This document shows positions 39,877 through 52,086 of a stretch of DNA of 64,000 nucleotides, piece after piece (the stretch's first letter is position 1; each line of letters begins with the position of its first letter). Location of the stretch: contig JAFFSR010000021.1 in the NCBI GenBank assembly GCA_017163975.1, positions 1,292,501 to 1,356,500 of the forward strand, read 5' to 3'. Origin of the DNA: Anastatus disparis. Lineage: Eukaryota; Arthropoda; Insecta; Hymenoptera; Eupelmidae. A program made the position numbers and the translations under genes. The notes beneath the pieces were generated by a model that searched no databases, was not told where the DNA came from, and saw only the letters and a list, made by a program, of their open reading frames with translations.

Positions 39877-42800
39877 CCCACATAGCACCGAAGCTTCCAG
39901 GAAGCTTCCAGGAAGCTTCCATAAAAGGTTCGGAAGATTCCCGGAAGCTTCCATGTAAGCTTCCTGGAAGCGTCAAACGTCCCGCGCACTTTTCATTCAG
40001 AAAGATTCAATGGAAGCTTCCAGGAAGCTTCTGTGGAAGGAATCAGTAAGCTTCCATGGAAGCTAGCATAAAGGTCCTTTTTGAATCTTACAAGAAGTTT
40101 CCAAGGAAGATTGCCGCAAGGTTCCAAAAGTACTTCATGGAAGCTTCCACGGAATAATTCAAGAAGCTTACATGCAAGCTTCCGTGAAAGCTTCGATTAA
40201 AGCTTCCTGGAAGCGTAAAATGTCCCGCGCACTTTTCTTTCAGAAAGATTCAATGGAAGATTCCAGGAAGCTTCCATGGAAGAAATCAATAAGCTTTCAT
40301 AGAGGCTAGTATAAAAGCCTTTTGAATCTTACAAAAAGCTTGCAAGGAATATTGTCGTAAGGTTCTAAAAATACATCATGGAAGCTTCCATAAAAAAATG
40401 CAAAAAGCTTCCAGGAAGATTCCAGTGTAAGGTTCCCGGAGGCTTTGGGGAAGTCAACAATTCAAATATCATTTGGTTAATTTTATCCATTTTCACCGTT
40501 CGGAAGGTATTGTGTTACGATTCTGTTCAACATTCTATTTTTTATTTCATATTTTACAAATATTTGCTGTGCAAAACACATATTTATTTACAACATACTA
40601 TTTTATATACTATTATATCATATTTATATGTCAATACCAATTCACTTATATTAGGATTTACGTATAATTATAAAGACGCACTTACATTTTTAGGGCAGGC
40701 GCTGTGGGTACCCAACAAGCAAACGATGTCAAAGAGAGAATTAAGAAAGAAATCTTTATGTATACTTTCGTAAACGGAAGTATCAATAAAGAGTTCTTAA
40801 TGATCGCTTTGTTTATTCGCGAATGTCCGACCACTTTAGTTTTTAAAGTATTCACAAAGTATTCTTAAACAATTCTTTTGATTAAATCACATTCTCAAAA
40901 TACTTTTTTTAATCATCAAATTATAAATAAACCTTCTATTTTACATGATTATGAAAAACAAAAAATGTTATAATTGATTAAAAATAAGCTATTAAATTTG
41001 AAAAAAAAAAAAAATTATTTGTTCGAGATTCGAACCACGGTTCTTGAGGATGTCAAACAAAATAAAAAAAACTGTTGCCCATGACTTAGCCTACTTGGCT
41101 ACCAACTCATCTGTTAATAAATTCTCGAAACTTATACATGTTCATTGGTATAAGCATGAGCAATGTTAGTAAATTTGTTAATTAATTATTCATGGTTAAT
41201 AATATTAGCCAAACTACATTTTTATTTGAATAATTTAAGTAAAAATTTATTAAATATTCAAGAGATACCTTAATTTAATAAAAGAAATTTTTTGTGAAGT
41301 CATGGTTGATTTAATTTAAATTGAAGAATGTTTAGATTTAGATATTTGTTTAAATTCTCAAAATGAGAATTTATTTAAAACACACTTAAAATATTTATAT
41401 ATTTTGTTTCATAAAATGTTAACAATTTTTTCGTTTAAAATAGATAAAAAATATTTAAATTATTGAATGATTAATTAAATTGAATTTTTACAATTTATAA
41501 AATTATCAGGAATTTCAAGTTTTCAATTTTGAATTTCATGAAAATCAAAATTAAAAATGATTTTAAAACAATCTGAAAAGCGATAAAATATCCATTACAT
41601 CTTTCGATTTTTGAAAGTGACTAAGTTACTAGGAAATCAGTGTTTCAAAAGTAAACTTTTTGACTACTTTATGAATACTTTGGATTATGATTACTTTTTC
41701 AAAAAAGAATTCTTTATGAATACTTTCTTAACCCTTTTAAAATATTTATAAAGATACGTTGAAGAGTTATTTTTTATTTAAATTTTGTGGAAGAATGCTT
41801 TGTGAATATTTTATGAATACTTTATTAATATATTTTATTAACTTCAGAGCGGACATTCGTGAATTCTTAAAGGATTCTTTTTTCCAGATGTGTGCTTATT
41901 GGGTACATACTCAAAACCACCAACGTTCGACTTATGTAGTAAGTGTGGTATCATCTCACCACTTAGGGACAAAACGCCCATTCAACGCGTATCCCCCTGT
42001 AGGCGTAACTGCGAATCGAAGGTGACGGACTTGTATGATATCTGTCCGTAGTTCAATTCCCGACTAAACATAATTTTTTTTTTTATAAATTATGTTGCAC
42101 ATGCATATATTTCACTATTCTCATGCTATGTGAAGTCGAAAAATTCATTTTATATAGATTTTGAAATAAATTTATTTAAAAAACTTAAATAAATAATACA
42201 ATACTCTTTCTTAAAACTTTATTCAATTAAAGACTTTTCTTTAAAAAAGCAACAAAATGTTTTGTGTGCTTATTTACTAGCTTAAATTAATATTAAAAGA
42301 AATTTTTTATCTAAAGTTATACAATTATAGAAACTTTTAATCATTTAATTTGTAATCTGTTTTATTCGTATTCATATAATAATCCGATATTAATTTTTAA
42401 TATTAAAAAGAATATCTTAATACATTAATTTAACAAAAAAGACTATATTTTTAATTTGTAGAATTAATGGGGGATTATTATATAAATACGGAAAAAGCAG
42501 ATTACAAATTGAATGAATCAATTTATATAATTATGTAACTTTGGGTAAAAATTTTTTATTACTATTAATTTTTAGTTAGTAAAAGAACAAAAAATATCAT
42601 GCTTTTTTGAGGAAAAATCTTTTATTTGATAAAATTCATACATTCAAAACATTGTAAAGATATCTAGACTTTGTAATTAATTTATATAAACGACTTTCTG
42701 TTTAAAAAAAAACATATTTTTTTGTGTTCTTTTTTATTAATTAAAATCAATAATAAAAAAAATTCTTTATCGAAAGTTATACACAATTATAAAAAATTTT

Positions 42801-44268
42801 TAATCATTTAAAATGTAATATGTTTTACTTTATATTTAAATAATCTGCCATAAATTTTGTAAATTAAAAAGAGTGTAAGACATTAATTTAATAGAAAAAA
42901 AAACAATATTTTAAATCTATAAAATTAAACTAATGTAAGGCAGACACTACACCTGTACTCATAAATATTGTCTAAATTTTCATTTTATTGTAAAATTTTA
43001 GAAAAAAAAATGCATTAGCTTATAGTATGTACCATGAAGATTATTCTATTAAATTTTTAAATAAATCCATTTATCAGTTATTTAAAATGTTAGAGTCCAA
43101 TGATATATATTAAATTTATTCGATTATGTACCAGGAATACAAAATTCTTATAAACAAAGGAATAAATTTATTTAAAAATTTAACTAAATAATTTTCATTA
43201 TATTTACTACAAACTAATGTTTTTTTTCTGAAACTTTGCAATAACTGTCTGTGAACATTAATATATCATTCCTGTAATATTCTGTGAAAGGCTGCAGGAA
43301 GTTTGAATAAAATCTTCCGCAAAATGTTACTGCAAGCTTCCTGCAAGATGTAAAGTAATCTTCCAAATAACATTCGGATATAACTTTTCGGAAGCTTACT
43401 GGAAGTTATTTTGTAATATTCCATTCGGCTCTCATGGAATATTACATGTAAGCTTCCCTAAACCTTCCGTGAGGCTTACATAAGAGATTCCAATGGAATC
43501 TTCCTGAAACTTTTATTTAGCTTCTGGAAAGCTTACAGGAAATCTTCCTGATAAGTTAGTAACCTTCCGTAAACAATAAAATATTTTTCATATAACATTC
43601 CACTGAAGGCTGCAGGAAGTTTGAATGAAATCTTCCACAAAATATTACTGGAAGCTTCCTGCAAGATTATAATGTAATCTTCCGAATAACGTTTCTGTAA
43701 TATTGCATGTAATCTTTCCGGAAGCTTACTGGAAGCTATTTCGTAATGTTCCATTTAGCTCTCCTGGAATATTACATGTTAGCTTCCCTGAACCTTTCGT
43801 AAAGTTCACATGAAAGATTCCAATGGAAGCTTCTCGAAACTTCCATTTAGCTTCCGGGAAACTTATAAGGAATCTTCCTGACAAGTTACTGGTAACCTTC
43901 CGTGAACATTGAAATATTCTTCCTGTAACATTTCGTGGAAAGCTGCAGGAAGTTTGAATGGAATCTTCCACAAAATATTACTGGAAGCTTCCTGCAAGAT
44001 ATATTGGAATCTTCCAAATAACGTTTCTGTAATATTGCGTGTAATCTTTTCGGAAGCTTATTGGAAGCTATTTTATAATGTTCTATTTAGTCCTCATGGA
44101 ATATTACATGTAAGCTTTCCTGAACCTTCCGTAAAGCTTACATGAAAGATTCCAATGGAAGCTTCTCGAAACTTTCATTAAGCTTCCGGGAAGCTTGCTA
44201 GAAGCTTACATTGGAATCTTTCTCGAATCTTTCGATGGAAGCTTCCCGAATCTTTCGTGCTATGTGGG
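39877..44268. mobile_element. 4.4-kb foldback element with AAGCTTCC-repeat arms
   Basis: The ends CCCACATAGCACCGAAGC and GAATCTTTCGTGCTATGTGGG are inverted repeats. Both arms (about 39877-40450 and 43280-44268) are built from short units centred on GGAAGCTTCC, with many imperfect copies. The ~2.8-kb middle is AT-rich with no convincing gene; it includes the repeat shared with bases 1-116 and two tRNA-T-arm-like words near 41024 and 42050. It interrupts a ~130-bp tandem repeat between CATAGAAG and GGTGATC, which fixes the ends to within two bases. No transposase is visible, so it is non-autonomous. Confidence 0.75.
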
Positions 44269-44709
44269 AGGTGATCACTATTTTTCATTTAATACTTTTT
44301 TTCTCTTTTCATTATATGAAACAACCAGATCTCTTTGCGTAAAAGGTGATCGCTGTTTTATATTATTCTTAATTGAAAGATAGTCAGATCTCTTCATAGA
44401 AGGTGATCGCTATTTTTCATTTAATACTTTTTTTCTCTTTTTATTATATGAAACAACCAGATCTCCTGGAATCTTTCATTGAATTTTTCTGAAAGAAAAG
44501 TGCGCGGGACATTTTACGCTTCCAGGAAGCTTTAATCGAAGCTTTCACGGAAGCTTGCATGTAAGCTTCTTGAATTATTCCGTGGAAGCTTCCATGAAGT
44601 ACTTTTGGAACCTTGCGGCAATCTTCCTTGGAAACTTCTTGCGTAAAAGGTGATCGTTGTTTTATATTATTCTTAATTGAAAGATAGTCAGATCTCTTCA
44701 TAGGAGGTG
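44269..44709. repeat. ~130-bp tandem repeats with a solo AAGCTTCC-arm fragment
   Basis: About three units read GGTGATCGC..TTTTCATTTAATAC...AAACAACCAGATCTC...GATAGTCAGATCTCTTCATAG. A fragment at 44466-44640 is the inverted counterpart of about 40080-40265 and sits inside one unit, as if the foldback arm had moved or recombined on its own. Confidence 0.6.
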
Positions 44710-45646
44710 ATCGCTATTTTTCATTAATACTTTTCTTATCTATTTAAGTTAATTTTGCATGATTGGGTCCTTGCATGAAAAAATGCATTATATCCGTCAG
44801 GTAGAATACGAAAAAATAAAAGACCCGTATTTTTTTGTTTTTCAAAATATGGTGAATTGCAAAAGTTATAGCCAGTAGAAATTAATACAATTTTGATATA
44901 TATAGATATAGCGCCAATGTATGTGACGTCACGATTGCTAAAACAATCATGACGTCACACAATTTTAACTGCCTCTATCTCTTTGAGTTTTCATTCTTAT
45001 GATATAAGAAAAAATACGTGTCTTTTATTTTTTTTTTTCTAAATAATGGATATAATGGATTCAAAAAAATTTTTCATGCAAAGACCCAATTTACCATTTA
45101 ATTCAAATTAAATTGGTCCTTATCAGGGTCAGAAAAAATATTAAAATATGGAACAAACTGTTTTTTCTTTTATCTGAATTATTCAGATAAAAGAAAAAAC
45201 AGTTTGTTCCATATTTTAATATTTCTTCTGACCCTGATAAGGACCAATTTAATTTGAATTAAATAGTGAATTGGGTCTTTGCATGAAAAATTTTTTTGAA
45301 TCCATTATATCCATTATTTAGAAAAAAAAAAATAAAAGACACGTATTTTTTCTTATATCATAAGAATGAAAACTCAAAGAGATAGAGACAGTTGAAATTG
45401 TGTGACGTCATGATTGTTTTAGCAATCGTGACGTCATATACATTGGCGCTATATCTATATATATCAAAATTGTATTAATTTCTACTGGCTATAACTTTTG
45501 CAATTCACCATATTTTGAAAAACAAAAAAATACGGGTCTTTTATTTTTTCGTATTCTACCTGACGGATATAATGCATTTTTTCATGCAAGGACCCAATCA
45601 CGCAAAATTAACCTAAATAGATAAGAAAAGTATTAATGAAAAATAG

Positions 45647-45650
<4 letters not shown>
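44710..45650. mobile_element. 941-bp near-perfect palindromic (foldback) element with CRE-like sites
   Basis: The two halves are inverted repeats meeting near 45180. Each half carries two TGACGTCA words (near 44929 and 44951, mirrored near 45403 and 45427), the consensus CREB/ATF site, separated by a small hairpin. Apart from a few mismatches the arms are identical, suggesting recent origin. There is no ORF, and an (AT)n tract follows it. Confidence 0.75.

Positions 45651-45706
<56 letters not shown>
45651..45706. repeat. AT dinucleotide microsatellite
   Basis: An uninterrupted (AT)n run between the palindromic element and a mini hairpin. Confidence 0.95.
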
Positions 45707-45710
<4 letters not shown>

Positions 45711-45756
45711 ACTGAAAAAGCCAAGTGATTAATCACTTGGCTTTTTTCAGTAAGGG
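45707..45756. repeat. Mini hairpin element (CCCTACTGAAAAA ends)
   Basis: A 50-bp inverted repeat with ~24-bp arms around TGATTAATCA. Its ends resemble those of 38585-38673, so the two are probably members of one tiny MITE or hairpin family. Confidence 0.7.
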
Positions 45757-46401
45757 GTATGTATATCATTCTCTCATAATTTTTTTTATCTCTTGATTAA
45801 AGTGACATATATGAAAATGTAACTAGTAGTTGGTTTCAACTAGTAGCTTCATAAAAGGTTTCAACTAGTAGCTTAATGTAGCTTCTTGTTGTACCTATAG
45901 CTAGAAAACTTTAAATTTCAAAAAACAAACTTCTGTGTAAAATGAGTTTTTGAAGAAAAACAAAGTTTTACATCTAGTTATTGTTTTTTGCAATGATTAA
46001 TTTAATATTTAAACAAGATTATAGATAAAATATCTTATAAACAATGTTTAAGATTTTTAAAAATTGTCAGAAAGCCTTAAAACTGAATGTTTGAAAAATA
46101 GACCACTCGGCTTTTCATTTTAAATTATTTCATATCTCTTGATCTAATAGACTTATAAGCATCAAATTTTAACTAGTAGTTGGTTTCGACCATAACATTG
46201 ATAAAATATACTTGTTGAACCCATAGTTGGATTATTTTCAAATTCCAGAAAAAAAAGTTCTCATAAAATCACCTTTTTGGAAGAAAAAACAAGTAAATTT
46301 ACACTTAGACATTTTTTGTTATGGTTCAATTGATATTTTAATTAAATTATATAAAAAAATACTTTATAGACATGATCTAAGTTTTTTAAAGCTTTTAAAA
46401 A
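45757..46401. repeat. More ~330-bp tandem repeat units
   Basis: Two units of the family seen at 37600-38580, with the same block order. The second is split by the foldback element that follows. A 65-codon frame here is not supported. Confidence 0.65.
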
Positions 46402-47510
46402 CCCCGTCAAAAACGTTTAGCTAAAAAAATTAGCTAAAAATATAGCTAAAAATACAGCTAAAAATACAGCTATATTAAGCTGGAATATAGCTATATTTAT
46501 CTGGATTTTTTAGGTAAAAATCCAGTTATTTTTTAGGTAAAAATCCAGTTAATATTTTGAGTCTCTTGTAACAGCGAAAAATACAACTGTATTTTCAGCT
46601 GTATTTTTAGCTGTATTTTTAACTGTATTTTTAGCTAATTTTTTGAGCTAATCGTTTTCGACGAGGATAACAATAGCTGATAATATAGCTAAATTTTCAG
46701 TTATATTTTTAGCTGTATTTTTAGCTTAAATTATTTTATAATTTCATGGAATAATAACTCGTTAATTGTTTTCCTGTAAAAGAAAGTTCCAAAAATGAGA
46801 TGAACCTCTTAGTGTCAGCTCTCCGAAGATCGAAGAGCTTCTACGTTTTGGCACAAAGTATCTTGCTCTTTTATACCTGTGTCCTCACAATTTGTCGATG
46901 GAATCGTAAAATTTAGAGAAACGCCACCTTGCGACGTAGCATTAATCAATAATTAAAGACAGGTAAGTTCACTTCACGTCGCTAGGTGGCGGATCTCTAA
47001 ATTTTACGATTCCATTAAGAAATTTTGAGGCCATAGGTATAAAAGAGCAAGATACTTTGTGCCAAAATGTAGAAGCTCTTCGATCTTCGGAGAGCTGACA
47101 CTACGAGGTTTACCTCATTTTTGGAACTTTCTTTTACAGGAAAATGACTAACGAGTTATTATTCCGTGAAATTATAAAATAATTTAAGCTAAAAATACAG
47201 CTAAAAATATAGCTGAAAATTTAGCTATATTATCAGCTATTGTTCGCCTCATCAAAAACAATTAGCTCAAAAAATTAGCTAAAAATATAGTTAAAAATAC
47301 AGCTAAAAATACAGTTATATTTTCCGCTGTTACAAGAGACTCAAAATATTAACTGGATTTTTACCTAAAAAATAACTGGATTTTTACCTAAAAAATCCAG
47401 ATAAATATAGCTATATTCCAGCTAAATATAGCTGTATTTTTAGCTGCATTTTAGCTATATTTTTAGCTATATTTTTAGCTAATTTTTTTAGCTAAACGTT
47501 TTTGACGGGG
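46402..47510. mobile_element. 1.1-kb foldback element with TAGCT-repeat arms
   Basis: The ends CCCCGTCAAAAACGTTTAGCT and their complement define it. The arms consist of reiterated AAAAATAGCTAAAAATACAGCT words, then a conserved block containing CTTCTACGTTTTGGCACAAAGTATC in inverted copies, meeting near 46955. It interrupts a ~330-bp unit between TTTTAAAAA and AAGTCTTAGAACTCATT. No gene is present. Confidence 0.72.
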
Positions 47511-48220
47511 AAGTCTTAGAACTCATTATCTGAATAAATGACCTGAGTCGTTGCCATTTTAAAGATTATTCCATATCTTTTGATCCAAGAGCCTTATAGC
47601 TTTGAAATTTTAACTCAAAGTTAGTTTCAACTAGTAGATTAATAGAAAATACTTTTCTAAAGCATAGCTATTATATTTTTTAAATTTTATGAAAAAATGT
47701 TATAATCTAAATTAAGATCTTTGAACGAAAGAACTATTATTTACGATTTAATACTTTTTTGCTAAAATTAATTTAATTTTTAAGTTCAATTATGAAAAAA
47801 ATATTTCATTATCTTGATTTAAGAAATCTGAAATTTGAAAAACTAGATATAAGAAGGACTGACTTTAACCACTGTTATTCTTTTCATTTAATACCTCATA
47901 TCTTTGAATCTAAAAGATTTTAAACTCTAAAATTTTAACTAATAGTTATGTTTAGCTAGTATATTAAGAAAAATAAGTTTTTTAACTATAGCCAATTTAC
48001 TTTAAAATTTCATTAAAAAAAGTTATAGCTGAAAGTTAGCTGAGATTATGTGGAACATACAAATTTACACTAATACTTAACCAACTGTAATAAAATGGAT
48101 TTTAATGCACATAATTTATTACTAAGTATAAAAAATTAAATTTAGAGGATAGTAGGTTTAAATAATTCAACAATTTTGCAAATAAAAAAACCATTTATTA
48201 AAAAAAACCATAATAAAGAA
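47511..48220. repeat. Remaining ~330-bp tandem repeat units
   Basis: The end of the split unit and about two further, more degenerate units (starting near 47556 and 47900). No supported gene before the D-x-Q-G gene at 48221. Confidence 0.6.
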
Positions 48221-48808
48221 TTAATTGTACAAAATATTAATCTCTTTGTGCATTCGATTATCGAGCATCCATCGTTTCATCGCTTGTACGTTTCTAAATG
48301 CACACACTGCATCGATGTGCCGAAGATGATTGCTGCAAGGGCTACTATCCATCGGAAGCTGTTTCAAGGAAGGACATCCATCATCCTCGATGTTGTGAAC
48401 CAATCTGTAATAAGAAAAAAAAAAAAAATGACAGGTAAGTATATTTCTTTTCATTATTCGAGTTTAGTATAAGTTTTGGTTGTACCAATCAGGCAATATT
48501 CTTCTCATCCATTTGGCTTTCTCGATTCCCTTGACGTAGACGTCCGCACCATCAAGGATGGTGCGAAGAGTTTTACCTACATCTGTGTAAGCAACGTTGC
48601 CCCATCTCCATAATGTACCATGAAAATTGAGCTCAAGCCAACGATTTTCGCTCTTGTTCTTCTCCAACAAGTGATCCCATTTGTAAGGTGGCTTGAATAA
48701 GAAGACCGATGGAATGGCGTCTTCTTCGAGAGCCATGATGGCGACCTCCTTGAAAACGAACTCGTTCAATGTTATTTTGAAACCCTGGACGTCGACGATG
48801 TACTTCAT
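48221..48808 (-). CDS. D-x-Q-G family protein in two pieces (possible intron)
   Basis: The N-terminal piece (48464-48808) starts MKYIVDVQGF and has the family landmarks FKEVAIMAL, KPPYKW, FHGTLW, YVKGIEKAKW and RILPDW. The C-terminal piece (within 48221-48454, minus) has DDGCPSLKQLP and the Cys/His motif CSNHLRHIDAVCAFRNVQAMKRWM in another frame. A good acceptor (polypyrimidine tract then TTACAG) lies at about 48404-48430 on the minus strand. The donor is unclear because the nearest GT would give a stop at the junction. It is either spliced by a donor I cannot place or frameshifted. The gene is divergent to PolB across a shared promoter region. Confidence 0.62.
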
Positions 48809-48867
48809 TTTGATGATTTCTTCAGTGAGCTCTGTAGAAGAATGATTTGTAACTCTGCGGGCATCTT

Positions 48868-48998
48868 CTTAAATACTCTCGCGATCTCGACTTTATCCCC
48901 ACTTGCTTCTAGTCCCCCTTGCCTGTCTACATTACTTCTACTTTTCCCCCACCACAGTACTTTTTTTAGCCCCAGTCAATCGTGAGCGGAGATAAAAG
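48868..48998. promoter_or_regulatory. Divergent promoters for the D-x-Q-G gene and PolB
   Basis: A TATTTAAG-like box on the minus strand (48868-48875) lies about 60 bases before the D-x-Q-G ATG. GATAAAAGG on the plus strand (48991-48999) lies about 57 bases before the PolB ATG. Confidence 0.5.
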
Positions 48999-49055
48999 GC
49001 GACGAGTTGAGCGAAAAAGTCACAGTTCATCGATTGAAGCAGTGAGAAGCAGATC

Positions 49056-50294
49056 ATGGCCCAGTACTTCAAGGACATATCTCTTTTGCTTCTTAAGTCG
49101 TACAATTACGCAGTAGCTGGTAAAGCTGATGCTAAGGACATAAGAAGATGGTTAATTCTCGGTGAAGAAAGTCTTAACAATGCAAACATCTTGGCTCAAG
49201 ATCCAAATCTGTCAGTGGCAAACAAGCAGAAACTTCAAGCTGCTAGAACATTGACTCAAAGTATTTTACATTGGTTGCGACAGTTACCAATGCTCGAGGC
49301 TGATGTAGTTAATGAATTCGAAATACCTGCTCTTGAGAATTTACTAAATAGTAATGAAGCTAATGAGAGATCAACCTCTGAGAACAATGTAGTAGTTGGT
49401 GGAAGCGTAGTAGTTGAAGACAGAGGTGCTGATAACGCTCAAGCAGTAACTTGGAACAATGTGAACAGTGCTTTTGAAAATAGAATTAAAAGTGGTGTAA
49501 TTACTAATTTTAAACACACTGATATTAAGACCTTTTTAACAGATGCAAAAAAGCTATTTATTCCACAAGTACAAAAGACACTTGAAGAACAGAATTCGGT
49601 GAAAGTGAATACTGTGTTAAGCGCAAACTATGCAGTAGTTAAGAATGATAGTGAACTTTCTGATATTAAGTACTTTAATACAAAGGCAGTTCCAATATAC
49701 TCTTCAACGGACTTGAACGAGTGGTTCATGGAGTTAGCGACCAGTTTTCCAGGACGAGTGCTTCTTTTGCCTCAAACGAAAGAAAAGTACATCTCTTTTA
49801 CCAAATTCGTAGAGGGTACAGATATGAATTTACGATTCATTGATTCATTCAAGTTCATGCCATCGTCTATGGAAAAACTCGCATCATACTTGGAGAGACT
49901 CGACACTGTTGATCGAATATTTCATCAAGATAATGGATTCTCTTCAGAGCAAATCACTTTACTGAAAAGAAAAGGTGTTTTTCCTTATGACTATGTGTCA
50001 TCCTTAGATAAGCTTGATGAGACTGACCTACCGTCGAGAGCAGGTTTCTTCAGCAGCTTGTACGAAGACAATATCATTCTTGAGGACTACCAACATGCAA
50101 AGAATGTTTGGCAAGTTTTTCAGATTCAAACTCTTGGTCAATACTCGGATTTATACCTTAAAACAGACGTATTGCTGTTAGCTGAAGTATTTGAAAACTT
50201 TCGAAGCAACTGTCTCGAGGCTTATGATTTGGATCCAGCTCACTACTACACTACTCCAGGCCTGTCATGGGATGCCATGCTTAAGTTCACTAAG
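49056..50294 (+). CDS. PolB: Protein-primed DNA polymerase B, exon 1 (internally deleted)
   Basis: 413 codons. The N-terminal ~220 residues are of the Polinton PolB leader type (helical, then FENRIKSG..TNFKHTDIKTFL). The exonuclease-III-like motif YSDLYLKTDVLLLAEVF lies near 378-395. Between about residues 224 and 226 the sequence jumps from the leader directly into the stretch before FIDSFKFM, so the region expected to carry exonuclease motifs I and II and the usual Cys/His segment is missing in frame. The exon ends at a GT donor after AAG. The ATG follows a TATA-containing promoter. Confidence 0.85.
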
Positions 50295-50357
50295 GTAATA
50301 AATTTATTATAACTAACAATCAAGATTATATATATTAATTAATCAATAATTTAATAG
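50295..50357 (+). other. 63-bp spliceosomal intron in PolB
   Basis: It starts GTAATAAAT and ends TTTAATAG. It is phase 0, AT-rich, has in-frame stops and sits between two halves that join without loss of the conserved sequence. A canonical GT-AG intron in a Polinton gene implies nuclear transcription and splicing. Confidence 0.85.
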
Positions 50358-51983
50358 GTTGAACTGGAACTTTTGACTGACATCGACATGCTCATGTTCA
50401 TCGAGCGTGGAAAACGTGGAGGTATCAGCCAATGCTCAAATCGCTATGCGAAAGCCAATAATCCATACATGAAAGAAGGTTATAACGCTGATGAAGACGA
50501 GAAATATCTCATGTATTTTGATGTCAATAATCTATACGGTTGAGCTATGACCAAATCTCTACCTTACGGTGGTTTCAAGTGGGTGCTCGACGTTGATCAA
50601 TTAAACTTTTTCGATGTTCCTGAAGATAACTTGATCGGTTATATCCTCGAAGTTGATTTGGAGTATTCAGTTACGCTTCATGATGCTCACAAAGATCTTC
50701 CTTTCTGTGCTGAACACATGACACCACCAGAATCCAAACAGAAGAAACTAATGACCACGCTCTATGACAAAAAGCGTTATGTTATACATTACATAGCACT
50801 CCAACAAGCGCTTAAACATGGACTACGACTCAAAAAAATTTATCGAGCCTTGCAATTCGGTCAGAAAGCATGGTTAAAACCATATATCGATTTGAACAGT
50901 GAAAAGCGCAAGAACGCTAAAAATGAGATCGAGAAGATGTTATTCAAACTGTTCAACAATGCTGTTTATGGCAAAACGATGGAAAACGAGCGGAAACATG
51001 TAGATATTGAATTGATCTGTAAATGGGACGGTCGCTATGGTGCTGAGGCACTTATCTCTAAACCAAATTTTCATAGTTGCACTATCTTCGATGAAAATCT
51101 CGTAGCAATACAACTTACGGAAACGAAAATTTATATTCGGAAACCTATATACGTAGGACTTTGCGTTTTGGACTCATCTAAAATACAAGTGTATAGGTTT
51201 CATTATGATTACATGCGAAATCGTATTGGAGATAAGTGCAAAATATTGTACACTGATACTGACAGCCTAGTGTATGAGATCACCAACATCAATATATATG
51301 ACATCATGAAGGAAGATATTCACGAGTTTGATACATCTGACTATCCTGAGAATAATCAATTCAACATGCCTCGAGTCAACAAGAAAATCATTGGCTTGAT
51401 GAAAGATGAATGCAATGGTGAAATCATGTTGGAGTTTGTTGGATTGAGAAGCAAAATGTACTGCGTGAGAGTTGAAAATAAGAAGCCTATCAAAAAAGCT
51501 AAAGGTGTCAAGAGCTCTGTAGTGAAGGCGACCATCACCTTCGATGATTATATCAAATGCTTACGCGAAAATGAAATTTCGGAACAAGAGCAGCGAAACA
51601 TCAGATCTGATCATCATGTTCTGTACACCGAGAAGTCTACAAAGATCGCTCTAAGTGCTCACGACGACAAACGGTGTATGTTGATTGGCTCTACGGACAC
51701 TCTACCTTGGGGTCACTATTTGGAGGGGCTTGACGCCATTGAAGAATTGCAGGAAGAGTGGGGAGGTGTCACCATATTTGAGCCGCCGCAAAACCCGCAA
51801 GAGAAAGGAGAAGGAGTAGAGGTGGGGAGATATCTATATGAGCCGCGGTCTCACACGCCAGATCTCATTCAGTCAACTGAAGAGCCACCAAAAACATCTC
51901 CAATCATCAAAGAAGTTGAAAGAAGCCTGTATCAGCGACCCGAGCTTCCAGAACCAGCAACTAAAGGGAGTAGAAACTTTTGA
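50358..51983 (+). pseudogene. PolB: Protein-primed DNA polymerase B, exon 2 (one internal TGA)
   Basis: 541 codons of palm, thumb and C-terminal tail. Motif A is FDVNNLYG (about 50519-50540), directly followed by TGA (50541-50543) where a Trp codon is expected. Motif B is KLFNNAVYGKTMEN (about 50944-50985) and motif C is YTDTDSLVYE (about 51250-51280), all with their key residues. A Pro/Glu-rich tail follows (about 51770-51983). The enzyme would copy the element using a terminal protein primer. Apart from the TGA and the exon 1 deletion the frame is open. Polinton 1 lacks any counterpart. Confidence 0.9.
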
Positions 51984-52086
51984 AAAACTAAGTCGAGGTT
52001 AGTAAAATAATTTTTTCTTTAATTTTCTTTAGCAAATAAGATAAATTCTAAATATTTAATAATTTTTTAAAATCTTTTCGTTATAG

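Noticed and set aside
41020..41110. tRNA-like T-arm word (GTTCGA...TCGAAC) and a similar one near 42050
   Set aside because: I could not fold a full cloverleaf with acceptor stem and anticodon; probably a decayed tRNA-derived SINE or chance.
40378..42025. 131- and 88-codon frames inside the 4.4-kb foldback
   Set aside because: AT-rich composition, no recognisable motifs, and position in a non-autonomous element.
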